Source: Meghimatium bilineatum
Lineage: Eukaryota > Mollusca > Gastropoda > Stylommatophora > Philomycidae
Direction of reading: 5' to 3'
Assembly (NCBI GenBank): GCA_034231615.1
Contig: CM067311.1
Coordinates: forward strand, 14,851,360-14,915,359
Length of the DNA stretch: 64,000 nt
Part shown: piece after piece, positions 42,218 through 56,000 of the stretch
How the letters are laid out: every line of letters starts with the position of its first letter
Numbering within the stretch: the stretch's first letter is position 1
The notes under the pieces: model-generated
Seen by the model: the letters and a program-made list of their open reading frames with translations, nothing else
The model's database searches: none
What the model was told of the DNA's origin: nothing
Position numbers and translations under genes: made by a program

Positions 42218-45200
42218 TTTTATGGCATATTATGAGAAAAGCAAAACTAGAATATTTAATAAATACCGGAAAGATCAAGGGGAGAAGAGACGGGTAAAGA
42301 GAGAAATTGCTAGATGGGTTGTCACTGTGACACACAAACGGTCAAATGTCATCAACTGAACTTATTAATAACACAAGAGACAGAGAGTTATGGGGAAACA
42401 TGATTGCCGACGGCACTCGGCATGGCATTTGATTATTGATTGATTTAATTGATATGCGTGCTAATGATCTCAGTGCTTGGTTTGGAAACTCAACTCTGTC
42501 CAGCGTAACCACTCACTATTTACACAATTTCCATTTCCGAAACAACATAAAGCCCAGATCGTAAATATATATTTTCTAGGCAATATAAATACACCTCAGT
42601 ATCTTGGTCGTCACAGACGCGCTCTGTACCACTTCGCCGGACATATATCCGGATATATTTATATATTATAAATGTGCTTTTTGTGCTTTCCCCCAAGTTC
42701 GTAGATAAATATGAGGTTCAATCCTCCCCCCCTTTCCAGCAAATCAGAAAACAATTTTTTAGTACTAGGAATATGGCCAAAAGGTGGATACACTTTCACT
42801 ATAGCGATTGTCTGCAAAAAGAACATTACATGTCTCATCAGAAAGAGGGAATAAAACACGAAAACATGCGAATAATGTATCTATTTTTGTAGTAGAACTC
42901 CCCCCCTCCTATCTATGACCCTGTCTTTTCCCCAAGACCTATCCCCGTATGTGTGAAAAGGTCCCATCAAATCGTTCAGTTAGATCTTAAAATGTTGATA
43001 TGCCAGACAAATGTTAAAATCAATTTAAAAGTAGTGAAATAAATTAACTTCGGTAGCCATTCGTGATTGATTAACATCTGAATATAAATACAAGCCATTC
43101 TGTTCATTCGATAACGAGTAGGCTTGTACGTCAATTAATATAATGTTACCCGCGAAGTTGGAATTATCTATAGATGTCATCATTCATATTCATACCGTTC
43201 GGTTTTGGATACTTCGAAGCATGGAATGAGAGTCAGACACAGTAACTGCCTTGGTAAATAAAGTCGCAGAGTGCCATTTAGGGAGGCTGCAGCAATCTCA
43301 AAATTCATGCTGTTGACGTGTATGCCCTGCTATACTTGTGAAACATTGATCAACAACTACTGAAGTATTTACCGACAACATTATCATCATTTTAAGAAAT
43401 AAAAAAAAATCCGATTCTTGAAAAAAAAAAACCCCAAATTCTTGGTTTAATGCTGCTCGAAAAAGCCCAGGTCTTAAGGAAGAAACCCAGGAGTGGTAAC
43501 GCCGAGTCTGCCCTGTGGGTACGATCCTATGTGTGTCATGTTTTACGCTAAATTTATCTTCAGGTGTTCATAAAATAAACATATTTGTAATTGTATTAAT
43601 ATGCAGTTTACAGTATTAAGCAAGCAATTTAAAAGTTCAATGATTTTGACAGAAGCGTGAAATCCATATCTATTTCCTTATATACACCAAACAGCAATAT
43701 GTTTCTACAAAATTGGAAGAAAAACCATGGACTAATATTTGACATGTGCTTTAAAAATGAATAAAAATAGATTGCCCCTAAAAGCAGGAGGACGGGTTCT
43801 AGATGGCAAAAGAGAGAGAGTGACCAAAAGAAACAATTTGGAGAACAATCACCAAAGAGAGGGGTGCATAGAGGAGATGCAAAGGTTTCCACATTACTTT
43901 CGCGTGAATCCCAGAGTTTGCAGATGAACAAGATCATAAAAGTGCATTATCGGGATGTATGCCGGTAATAGAAGTACCACGGTTCGTGTGGTGGTTCTGG
44001 CTGACACTTTTAGGCATCGTGTCCGTATAGGCTATAAATATAATGAGAATTGATTGCAATGCGACAAGCAATACCTCCGACATCTATCAGCCGACACAGT
44101 AAGCGACTCTGACGCCACACAATAATAAGACATCCTGTCTCGGACAGCTGGACTGCAGGAGCATTGGAGAGGCTGTTAGTCTTTGAGCAACCCATGTCTA
44201 ACTCTGTCGTCGTTGGCGAACACGGGTTATACAGAGAAAGTTGAACTACAGTGGGCAGTGATGTCGTCTTTCTTATACGAGATCTGTTCACCTGTTTCAA
44301 AGTTACTAATCTGAGATAGCGTAATCCATCAACTTCTTTTGGGTGATAAACGCAATGGACAAGAATCGTAACACACAGACCGTAATTAAAGATGAATTAG
44401 TAGGCTATCACATGTGCACGAGCGAGTGAGTGGAAAATGCAAACGTCAAATCCCCGACTCCGGATATGTTTGGCGACGTTGCAGAAACAAAGAAACCTCG
44501 TCTATGAAGACAAAAGAACGCAAATCTCGACTGGCGCCGTTGCCCAACACGGTACATACTGAAGAAATTTTTTATGGACACTAAGGACTATGACGTCGTC
44601 TTTCTGCACAGGAAATGGTTCGTCAACTTTGCAGCGCCTCGTCCGAAGAAAGATGCACGTTGATAAATACAATGCTCAGGCAAAATACAAGCTCGTCTCA
44701 TAACATGGACACCTTCAAATAGAAGGCTTCTTAATGGAGATTGCATTAAGCCGAAGTTGCCTAGATAAAAATAAAAATATCTCTGAGAAACCATTCCACG
44801 ACGCATAGGAAGTAAGAGTAAAAAGCTCGTAATTCCGTGGGATTGACAAGACTATGGATCTCAACAATATACACGAACTACACACAATAGCATCACATCG
44901 CTCAAATTGGAGAGCATGGGTTTCTGCCCTATGCATCTCATTCGGTGCTGAAGGAACATTTCGGGTAGATAGATTTCATCATCATCATCAAGTGGCATAT
45001 TCTTTCCAGAACGTAGTCTTTCCTATGAATCTCTTGAATTCTCCGCGGTCTTGAGCAAGTTGCCCTGCATCTTCCATCGACAAAGCAGAAATTCTCTTGT
45101 TACAAATGCCAGGAGTGCTTGCGAGTGAAAAGAAGGCCACCTCACAAAAAACACCCTACCTCCATCCTTAGCCACTGCATGTTCTCATTATTCATAATAC

Positions 45201-45600
45201 CCCCCCCCTCTTTCATTATATTTACATGATTCTAAATGCAAACACATCCGCTATTTGTTAATTATTGTCAGGGGAAGTCATAAATGACCATAGCAAGAAC
45301 ACACTTTTTTGTCTCCATCACCACGAAGTGGTGGGACATGTACTAGCGTTAGATTTATTCTATATCTAACCTTGCATCCCTCCTCCCAGGGTCCTAAAAT
45401 GTAGCAGTCATACACTACCAATGAACATGCACAAACCATCATACACTACCAATGAACATTTGCATTGAATCTTGTTTCGTTCACATCCCGCTAAAATAAC
45501 GAAGTATGCTAGTCGTCCCCTGAACACTCTTCATTTTCTATGAGCAGTGTGTTTCGTTGCTGTCGATTTGCTAGATCTGTCACAGCGTTGTTTCAGAGTT
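42218..45600. other. No recognisable gene
   Basis: The longest frames are about 100 aa (43,629-43,937 and 44,010-44,300, both minus strand) without domains I recognise. Short homopolymer and CAT runs occur. Unique exons of an unknown gene cannot be excluded by eye. Confidence 0.4.
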
Positions 45601-45799
45601 TCTAAATGGTTAAACTGTGTTCTAATCTATCACATTCAGATGTAGAAATCACATATTCCATCAAAAATACACTGAAACACCGAAAACTACTACCCGGTCT
45701 AGAGTCTGGCCGAACGTGCCCGCCAATATAACCAGTATCCAACGTGCCCGCCATCCTGACTGGACCGATAATATCAGACAGATAACCAAAACAAGACAA

Positions 45800-46175
45800 A
45801 ATTAGAAGACAAAATTGATGCCTTTGATATGTGGGTATATAGAAGAATAGGGAGAACATCATGGAAAGAGAAGAAAACAAATAAAGAGGTGCTAAAAACA
45901 CTTAATATGAAGAAAGAACTACTAAGAGAAATAAAGATCAGGCAAATAAAATACTTTGGACACATTAAAAGACATGACACCCTATTGAAGACCTTACTTG
46001 AGGGTAAAGTCAAAGGGAAGCGAACAAGAGGTAGGCAGAGATACAAGTGGGAGAGTAACATTACACGATGGACAGGTTACAGTCTAGCAGAGTGCACCAC
46101 CAAGACAAGAGACAGGAGATGTTGGAGATACGTTGCAGCCAACCTTCGTTGCGGAGACGGCACTTGATGATGATG
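45800..46175 (+). mobile_element. LINE C-terminal end, (GAT)n-tail family, best copy
   Basis: The open frame 45,829-46,167 reads MWVYRRIGRTSWKEKKTNKE, then KYFGHIKRHDTLLKTLLEGK, then RTRGRQRYKWES and RRCWRYVAANLR. It ends in cacttgatgatgatgaacc. It is the cleanest member of the family also found at 1, 17,982/18,992, 23,340 and 24,085. Confidence 0.88.
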
Positions 46176-46189
46176 AACCAAAACAATAC

Positions 46190-46458
46190 CAGTATTGGAA
46201 CACACCAAAAGACAACAGATCAAGTGGTTTTCACACGCTTCCAGACTACCGACATATAGCATGCCACAAATGGTCATGACACATAGATATAACGGTTATA
46301 AAGCCAGAGGCAGACCATGTAAAAGATGGATTACAGAAATCAAAGAAGCCACAGGAACAAGCTTACAAACAGCGCACAAGAAGGCCATCTCAAGAGAACA
46401 CTTCCACCCATGACGCCGCAAGGCAAACAAGGGACACAGCGTATAGATAGATAGATAG
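46190..46458 (+). mobile_element. LINE C-terminal fragment with (GATA)n tail
   Basis: The frame 46,195-46,413 reads QQIKWFSHASRLPTYSMPQM, then GYKARGRPCKRWITEIKEAT, and stops. The stop is followed by gggacacagcgtatagatag and further GATA units. It matches 39,588-39,785 closely. Confidence 0.88.
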
Positions 46459-46761
46459 GAGAATGCTTTGCGTTTATAGAACATCAAAGGATACTGTGAA
46501 TATAGGCCTACTATTTTACTGTATGGTATATATTTAAAAAAAAATAAAAATATAGGGCCTATTGTGCGAATTAGACATGTTTTAGTTTCAGACAATTTTA
46601 TTAATATGCCTATATCTGAAATTGTTACAATTGAAATTGATAAGTGAAAATGTTTTTAAATGAGTCTAGAATACAACCTTGAGAACCAGTGTATACAATT
46701 TTATCAGTCAGTACCAGTTTTAAAATAAAACTAATAAAGCAACGGTCTATTCTTAACTCTG

Positions 46762-46769
46762 TGACGTCA
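46762..46769. promoter_or_regulatory. CRE-type palindrome TGACGTCA upstream of the Mondo-like gene
   Basis: A perfect cAMP-response-element core about 240 bp upstream of the candidate TATA box. Another TGACGTCA lies at 47,521-47,528 in intron 1. Function is inferred only. Confidence 0.4.
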
Positions 46770-46974
46770 TGTCTGTCTCTCAACCAATGATTTGTTTGTA
46801 TGGTATTCCCTTCCTTCTGCATGGATATCTGATGAGAAAAAATTGTCAATGCGCACATCTTTGCGTGAATTAAATAAAATACATAATTTATTAAAAAAAG
46901 GTGGTACTGTGAAACTACATTACTTGTTAAACAAATTATTATTGAAATATTTCAGTCCTCGCGTAAGAATCCGT

Positions 46975-47053
46975 CGCGCAGTGCATTGTGGGATGGAGTA
47001 TAAAACCTTAGGTCACGCTGTAAAATTTGTAGTTCATGGCGGACTGTGTAAGT
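46975..47053 (+). promoter_or_regulatory. Candidate core promoter and first exon of the Mondo-like gene
   Basis: gcgcagtgcattgtgggatg precedes TATAAAA (46,999-47,005). About 30 bp downstream comes ATGGCGGACTGT (47,036-47,047), followed directly by the donor GTAAGT (47,048). ATGGCGG near a start site resembles the YY1/TISU element of genes with very short 5' leaders. Translation from this ATG gives Met-Ala-Asp-Cys and ends in phase 0, the phase of the exon at 51,562. It could therefore be an alternative first coding exon. Confidence 0.45.
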
Positions 47054-47099
47054 AAAATTTTTCTTTAATAATTGTACACGTCAAATCTTCTGCAAAGTA

Positions 47100-50000
47100 A
47101 TGATTGCTGTAGGAGCAGATTCTCTGGAGCCTCAGCTTGATTCATTCTGCGACAATTTCACGGTACCAGCAGGAGATGAGGTGAGTTTTTAAATATTTTT
47201 TTAATAAAAAAATACGTAAACTTAAAAATATAACCAGTACTAATAGGCCTACCTATGTCAAATTTTTAATAATTTTGAGTTACACAAGTAGAAAACTGAC
47301 ATAAAATGAGACTAAATTCTCATTTTTAAGAAGAAAAAAAACCAACCATTGATCATATTAAAAGGACACCTTAAGTAGTGTGCGATTGTTTACATCGTAG
47401 TACTGTGACTGTTTTCATTTTATAGTTTATTTTATTGCGGAGCGGGCTGCCAGTTATGTTTTCGGGAAATGTTGCAAAACCAAATAACGCGCAATTTTGG
47501 TTTATATACAGCGACTGTCGTGACGTCAAGCCAATAGTCCCTGGACATATTTTTGACCAATCCTGAGCCAGAACCAGATCACGCTTGCTCTGCGTGACAG
47601 ATGAGGCTATAGTCCATCTACGTGGCATGGTCAAGGCTGTTATACTTAAAAAAATAAATACTTTTAACAATATATAATATTATATTTTTATATGATGAGG
47701 GTGTCCAACTATTATCTGTCATTTGTGGCTACTGTATGTAGAACAGCTATGAACATGTATTTCAATTATGACTATTCCCAGCAATTCATTGTGCAGGAGA
47801 GGGGGGGGGGCGTCTAAATGTGAAACATGTTAATGTTAACATTGATTATCAAGTTTGCTCAACAATGGGGTGATTGTAACCTGCATTGCTTATTTCAAGA
47901 ATAGGCTAAGTGGGTTACTCTCTGTAGAAGTTTTTAAATAGTAACCCAAAAATGCAATGCTACAAAACAAGTTGAATGTGTTCCGTCCAAAGGTGCAGGA
48001 GCTGTGATCAAGCAGTAAACCACAATCCACACATCATCATTCAATTATCTGGATAGGAGTTTTAAAAGGAATACAGATGAAGTCATTTAAAGTCCATAAT
48101 CTAAAGTTTCTTCAAATCTTCCTGTTACCTAAGGTCTTATTAGGCATCAACTAGCCATATTGATTAACCCCCACCCGAGATTTGGTGTTAATGGGTTAGG
48201 TTCAGTAATTACTACTAATGCGGACATTTTACACATGTTGATGGGCCAAAGAAAAATAAAACAAAATATTTAAGGGGGGGGGGGGCCCTCATACCAGCTC
48301 CACATGCAATTATTTGGGAATTGGTCATTTTACAGACATTTTTATGGAAGTAAAATGTTGAAATACAGATTTATGGAAAATAAGTTGACAGCCTTGGGCC
48401 TATTTGTTTGAAGGACTTAATGTCTAACAGTATGGAAATGATTCATTCATTCATTCATAATTGCCTGTGTGGTCAAAAGTAAGGTAACAATTTTTTGATA
48501 TCTTCAAATTGGTTTAAGGTTATGCTTATAGGCTGCCATAATTCTTGTGCATTCATTCTCAAATTTCTGCAGAAGTTGGACGTGTCAGGATGAAAAATGC
48601 AGATATCACAGCAAAGCTGTAAACCACTACACTACAGCACATTCCCTTCTCTTGATTACATTCTGTTAATCTGCAGAAGTTTGAAAACGAACGCAAAAGA
48701 ATCCCTTTAGCTGTGAGCATGTAGCTTTTGTAACTTTTGACATCACATGGCCTTTCTGATAAAAGCACAGGTTCCTCTTAGTTGTGTAATTGAGGTGACA
48801 CTCGTATATATATATATATATATCTCAAAGGCATGTATGTGTAAAAGAGGGGAGAGGGGGTTGAATGCATGTTTAATCCCCGAAGGGATGCATTACAGTG
48901 CAGCAGCAGTACCACATTCTGTCAAGAGTGCAGTACACACCACTAGGTTAAGTATTCTATCAGATTTATTTGATCAACACTTAGTAATGACACATCTAAC
49001 ATTCCACTTCACCTAGAAGTCTGCCAGAAATGGATAAAGGTGCAATGTCTGCTGGCCTGCATCTCTTTGAAATCCATGAGGATTATTTCTTCTTCTTCTG
49101 CGTTCGTTCTCAAACTCCTGCAGATTAGCAGGATGTACTCTGGAGAATGGAATGCGTTGTCATGGTTTACAGCATTGCTCTGACTTCAGCATGGCTTTGG
49201 GTCACTGACCCTATATGGGATGGGACAGCCAACTCCACCCTCCATCCCATAACCTCCTTAGTCGCCTTTTACGATTTGCGTGGAAGGTAAACTGTTGCTA
49301 TTCTTTGCTCCCCTTTCGGGCCCCGGCAAAACACGAGCTGGAGGATTATTTGATAAAAGGCATAAGCAAGAAATTGAGACAAGATAAGATATTCCCGGTA
49401 ACAATTTCTTCACAGTTGACATGTTGTCAACATATCCCCCAACTTTCCTTAGTCTTCTGTGACATGCCTGGAAAGACAGTGACCCTATTTGCACCATGAA
49501 CTAGAAGTTCAGGCTCTAATTGGAACAACGATGCATAATGAAGGTTCTTTGAAAAATCTGTGCTCTTTTTTTCTGTGGGGTTTTGTATTTACTTTGTATG
49601 TCAAACATTGTCTTTATTATTCTATCACAAGTGATGATTATTTCTCACATCTTCTTGAAATTCCATTAGAGCTGTGTCCTTGTATATAAGTTTGTAGGTT
49701 TCTAATATTAAAGGTATGTCCTTGTCTATGAGTTTGTAGGTTTCTATTATTAAAGTTAAAGGTATGTCCTTCTTTATGATTTTGTAGGTTTCTAATATTA
49801 GAGGTATGTCTTTGTCTATGAGTTTGTAGGTTTCTGATAAACCTGATGGTAATTCCAATGGTCTTTGGGCAGGTTAGGCAGGGATAATCACTTTAGATGG
49901 TATTTGATCTGCCCGTATCTTTTTAGCCATCCTCTTGCTGCTGAACAGCTGCATTTCTCCTTGTTTCACAAAATCCTGCACCATTATTTTATTGCAGAGT

Positions 50001-53000
50001 GCCGCATAGTTCAGTTACATGCAGCATCTTCTATGTATTATAGTTTGACAATGACTTTCAGTAAGGTCTTTAATGAATCCTTGTAGCGTTTATTTTGGCC
50101 ACCTTGAGAGCTCATGCATTTTTTGCATCTCACCATATACGAGTATTTTAAGAGATGTGATCTAGCACACATAACTACATAACCTGCTAATGTGTATGTG
50201 ATGGCATCAGAATAGTATTTTCAAACATCATCATGTTACTGTTACCTTGGTTTTTCTGCCCTTCTCTTTCAACGCATATTTTGTTTCTGTAGATTTGCTT
50301 GTCTTGCCTATTTCTTCATTGAATGTCTCTTGATAGACATCTATAAAGATCTTTTATTTTTCCAGTTGCAACATACGGCTGTGAATCTATTGTCTATCCC
50401 CGGTTATGATGGTAAGAATATACACACATGCCATTTAGGGGTGTTGATTGGGAGCTTTAGCTGTTTATCCAAGGCCAAATGTGCCACATTGGCTGTGTTG
50501 AATCTATATTTTTTCAGTGTTGTCTTGATGTTATCTATCCATCTTGTTCTAGGTCTTCCTCTGATCTTGTATCCGGATCTTCTTGTGTTATATGTTCTTG
50601 TTGGTAGTTAGGTATGGTTCATTCTTGTGTCCAAACCATTTTTTTGGTTTCTCTGTGTATTCTGTGCATGGTCTTACACCGATAATTCTGATTTCATTTA
50701 TAATTTTGTCTATTTTGATCATTCTTGCTGCTGTTCTTAGGCAAGAGAAAAGAGATATATGGCTGTGAAACATAGACTCTTTAAGTAAAACAGCGGCATA
50801 GATCACCTTTGAGATGAAATGCCACTGAAAGATGCTTTAGAATATCAAGGAAGGAAAAAAAAGAGAAATTCAGATATTATAAACACATTGAAGATGCCAG
50901 AGTGTTGGTTATTAAATACAATAGCAAAAAAAACACACCGGTTTGGTCATATAAAAACTGTGTAGAAATATAAATAATGTAGGACAGAGCATCTAGGTGG
51001 AGGAGAAAGGGCAGACCAATAAGACGATGACTGACAACATTAAGGATAACATAAATACGTCGTTGGAAAATGCAAGTCACATGGACCAAGACAGGGGTTC
51101 AGGGAGTTCATTGGGAAGACAACATTCGGGAGAGAATACGCCACAGGACGAGAATAGTATCAATGAGTGATGTTAACTCCATCAAGAGCAGTGGTATTTA
51201 GAATGTTAAGATAAAGAAAATTGTCTATCATGTTATGATTTGATATATTATAGTAATTTCAGTTCTTAAGCTTGTCGTTGAGACATCATATATTACCGGT
51301 ACTTCATTGTGACAGGAGATATTGACAGCTGCAGATGTTACAGTCTAGCATAAAAATTGAGGCTGCTTTATAGCTAACCAACAGATTTAATGTAAGAAGT
51401 GGTTAGCGGTTATTTTAGCTGGAATTCTTATGTTTTTGGAGTAGTAAAACACAGGTTATTTATTGTATTGAATGTGATAAAAATAATGTGTCATTTTAAA
51501 CTTCACCAATCTGAAACCAAATTCTTAATTAGGTTAATATTTTGGTTTCAATTTCTGCCAGTTGCCATCATTAAGCTGTGACTTCGGTGACCTCATCTCC
51601 TCCAGCGACATAGACCAGTTACTCATGCAAAACTTTGATGGCTTAGCCCTCCCATCAGAGCCCTACATGCAGATGGACTTAGGGGCACCAGACAGTGAAT
51701 CCAATTTACCATTACAAACCGCCTGTGAACTTACATCATTCCTTTTTGAACATACACCACGTCCCAGAGATTTAAATCTTATGTTCTTGGAGAAAGATCT
51801 TTCCCTTCCACCCCAGTCTTCATACAACTCCATTCTTCCTGCTAACAATTTTCAAGCTGTGACTCCCCCACACTCAGGTGGTTTGACCCCTACAAACTTG
51901 TCTCGTTCAACTTCTCCGGCATGGAGTGAGAGCAGTGGCAGTATGAGCACCAGCAGCGTACATGGAGGTGTTCTCAAGGAAAGTCCTACATCCAAATGCA
52001 GCAATCCACTTCCAAGACACAAGAGGCCATCCCATAAACGTGCTGAGATCAAACGACGAGATAAGATCAAGGTAAATATATAGCTACCCAAGACACTTAA
52101 AGCAAGTTGATTACAAAGGTCACATTTTTTTGGGTATCATTCAATACATAGCTATTTGTAGATATTAGTTACTTGTGTACATCAAAGTTCCTAAATTCAT
52201 AAATGGTGATTCCTTCTCATTGTTTGAGAATACTATATCTATACACCTTATAGCACAGGTTCTAAACAAACTTCTTTGGTCTTGTTTAATACAACTTTCT
52301 TCCATCTTGTTTAATACAACTTTCTTTCATCTTGTGCTGTCTTTAGCTGTTGCTACCCAGATTTTATGGCTGCCTCTAATTATTCCTTCCAGTTATTTTT
52401 TTTGAGTTCCCTTTTTTACAACGCATTCCCTTAGTCTTCTTTATATGTCATATTCATCATCATTGCTATTTTCTTAGTTCTTCTGCACTGGAGTTTATGT
52501 TCTGTGCATGAAGTCCTCATTGGCAACCAGTATACTGAGTCTGTTAAAATTCAAGTGCTTATATTATGCACCATTCTCACACTTCTACTGTTTAGCAGGA
52601 CATAGTCCGGAGAATGGAATGAGTGGTTCATGGTTTACAGCTTGACTGATATCCTCTGATTATGGTCTGGCATATCTGACTCTAGCATTCTCTTAATATC
52701 ACTTTGAGCTGTAGTATGAGGCAGCCAACTCACCCCGAAACCTCCTTAGTTGCCTCATTTAACATACAAGGCAGGTCACAGTGTTGCTATATTTTTTGTT
52801 CCCTTTCAGGTCCTGGCAGCGCACAGACAAATGTATCATTAATTTCTAGAAATTGGTGCTATCTAGTGAGATCTTGGATCTATCATCAATGTTTTTTCTT
52901 TTGTTGTTCCTTATCCTGCAGTCGATTGTTTTAACCACGTGTGAATTGTTTTAAAACAAAATAGAATTTACTGAGATTAATATGAGGTGTGTATGTATTG

Positions 53001-56000
53001 TTAATTTTACTTGATGATAGAAGATAGGATTTATGCAGAGGAGTGAGGAATGTAAGAAATAACCGACAGAGAAATAACATTTATACACTCACCATCTGAG
53101 GTCATGAGATACCAGAACTAAGATATGATGATGATACATTATTGGCACACAGTCAAGCAGGTATCAAACACACGATTAACTTCATTAAAGAACATAGTGA
53201 AACAAAACTTTATTTCTAAATGGAAACAATATCAAGATTATGACAAGCGACAAAACCACTAGCAAGTTCTCAATCAGTATCAACAACAGCAATTTAGAGT
53301 CACCAGTTTTGAATACCTTGGTTCTCTTATCAACAGTAATGGGATTGCTATGAAGAAGTCAGGAGGTTGGCTATCGTGTCAAAGAAGCTGATACAAATGA
53401 AAAACATGGCTGAGCTGCTACAACACAACAAAATTTACATTCCTAAGAGCTTGCATATTCCCAGTGGCAATATATGGGTGTGAAACCTGGACAATCATTA
53501 ACAAAGTTACGCCTAGAAAAGACCACAATGAAGGGGATGATGCCAGGGAGATGAACAGGAGGCATATCAAGAAGAAGATGGACGCAAGACATCAAAGACC
53601 ATTGAACATGACAGTAACAGAAGCAGACAGACTGGCTCAAGATCAACAGACATTTTCAAAGGCTGTGATGACTGTTACATCCTATTCTGCATATGCTACT
53701 TGATGATAGAAGCAAAGGGAGTGTGTACTTGCTCTTTTTTTAACCTATTCCAGGCAGTGGAGTGTTAATTTTTACCCATAAATTTTGCTACATGCATGTG
53801 CCCTTCATGTCTCCATGTAACTGATGCGTTGCTATTAGCTGGAAAGAAGTCTACTCTGGATGGGATTACTTGGACGTTCTACTCCGGAGGGGACCAACTG
53901 GGCAGTCTACTTGGGGGGGGGGGACCAGCTGGAAAGTCCACTCCGGAGGGGACTAGCTGGGCAGTCTACTTTGGTGACCTTGTAATTTTATCACAGTCTT
54001 CAAGCTGGAGATAAAAGGGTTGATTCTCTAGCAGTATGTCAGACATACTCAGCAGCAGCAGAGATGAGGAAGTTAGTAGTCAGCCACATGCCCAACCATC
54101 TCCTCCTTAGTCGTCCTGTGCTTGGCAGATGGCAGCTCTCTTTTGAGCAGAAGAAACGCATGGGTACAAAATCATTTAAGTGATCTGAGGCTAATCAGAG
54201 GTTGATGGATGGCATATCTCATTCGCAATGAATGACCATTGCATATTTGATAGCAGTTTGGGAGATAAACTATTCTGACAGACAACAGAACCAGTTAGAG
54301 ATCAACTACATCACCATTCTTTGTTCTATATTAATGTTTAAAATAACACATCTATGCTCAGTTAGAGACCTAACTTTACCCTAGGAGAATGTCTTCTATT
54401 TCCAAACTTAAATCTGAACTTGATCTGACAGTTTCAAACTATTAAAAACTTAAGACAGTTTGTATACACACGTGTATGATTACAGCACTACTCCTGGAGA
54501 TAAAATGTTGGGAGTGATGCATGATTACAGTACCACTCCTGGAAATAAATAGGGTTAGGAGTGATACATTATTTCATAAATAAAATGAGAATATCAGGTA
54601 GGAGAGCACCGCAGTAATATTAACAAGAGTGATACATTAATTGGAGGGTGTATTTGGAAACCAGGTTCTGGGTTTCTTTAGAGAGGATCTATAAAGATTT
54701 TAATAAATAAAATAAAAAGTAACCACCCGATATAGACTCTAAGGTTGCAGAGGTTGTGCCTAAGCAAGTGACTTTAATTCCTCATTTAATAACAAATAGA
54801 AGCAATGTACTGGAACTTTGCAAACAAATTGCATATACCCGGGTAGTTGAAACATGTGGTTTAATTAATATACTCATGTCAAAAGTACAGACTTGAAATG
54901 TATGTGGAATGCAGTAGTTGTATTGTATCTTTAGAAAATTGGTTAATATTTCAGACCTCATTGGATGATATCAAAGATTATGTTCCATCATTACGTGACA
55001 AGGGTAAACTTAGTGAATCTGCCATCCTGATCAAAGGTGAGGAAACGCTATGTTTTCCCCAGTTTTTTTTTAAGTTACATTTTTTTCCTGTCCATGTTAT
55101 TATTCTAACTTCAGTTTCATTTTCAGATCCAGAGGTAAGAAAAATTAACTTTCTGTTTTTTTTCTTACTTGAGTTTTGGTCCATGTTGATAAATGGAAGT
55201 GGTCATTGTTGTGAGTATGAGGCGGTGTAGCAGTTATCTATCAGTTCATATTTTAAGTGAAAAATAATCACAGATGCTGTGAAGAGAATTTATAATCTGT
55301 GTAATTATCAGATTTGTACAAAGTAATTGTAAAGAGAAAGTGCACTATAGTTGATGCATTATGTGTGAATGTAGTTGGAAGAGTTGTTTGTCTGTCTTGG
55401 GTGATATCACATGGTCCATGCTGTTAATGTTTATTGTGGTTAAATGTGCCTGCATTAGGGAGGCACTTGACCCTTATTCTGACCAGTCTCCCTCTTTTAG
55501 CGGCTGAATACGTTCACCATCTGAAAGACGAGCATATGGAGCGAGGGAGGAAAGTGGCAGAACTTCGACGAGACATAGAATGCCTGAGCGCTGAAATTCA
55601 GTAAGTTTTGGTGTTGCGCAGGCCAGGCACTGAGAGACCGTGCACACTCCATCAACTCACTCTCCTTGGTGTGTTCCTGCCTGTGTCCTCTTGTCTCGGA
55701 CAGAACCAAAACTCAGGTTGATGGTGTAGTTTTGATGACAAAGAAGAGAACTAGGTCTTAAATAACTGGTAGTGTTTTCTGGGTAACTATGAACGTGCCT
55801 AGTAATCACATACTAAACAACTAATTTTCACAGATTAAGGATTAGGTCTTTCCTTTCACTTTTCTTCTTTTATAACAGGTCAATAAAAGTCAACATTTGT
55901 AAACTTGCTAATCTGCCTTTATTTGTTTTTCTTTCTCTAATAAACTTCATAAAATAGTTGAACATTATTTCCTGACATTAAATACATAAAGTGGGTAAAA

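Larger units (their letters stand above)
47181..51561 (+). other. Intron 1 of the Mondo-like gene
   Basis: gtgagt to gccag. Contains SINE-A pieces, a 40-50-bp minisatellite at 49,690-49,845 and LINE ends at 50,430-51,180. The rest shows nothing recognisable. Confidence 0.75.
52072..54954 (+). other. Intron 2 of the Mondo-like gene
   Basis: gtaaat to tttcag, splitting the bHLH between the basic region and helix 1. Contains a SINE-A copy, a LINE fragment and small duplications (for example tacagcactactcctgga at 54,480 and a near copy at 54,525; ggggac(c/t)agctgg near 53,890-53,960). Confidence 0.75.

Noticed and set aside
46792-47055. 87-aa frame just upstream of the Mondo-like gene
   Set aside because: It crosses the TATA-containing promoter region, is not in frame with the downstream exons and shows no domain.
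54898-55230. 110-aa frame as a stand-alone gene
   Set aside because: Only 54,955-55,036 is coding. It is exon 3 of the Mondo-like gene, and the rest is intron read-through.
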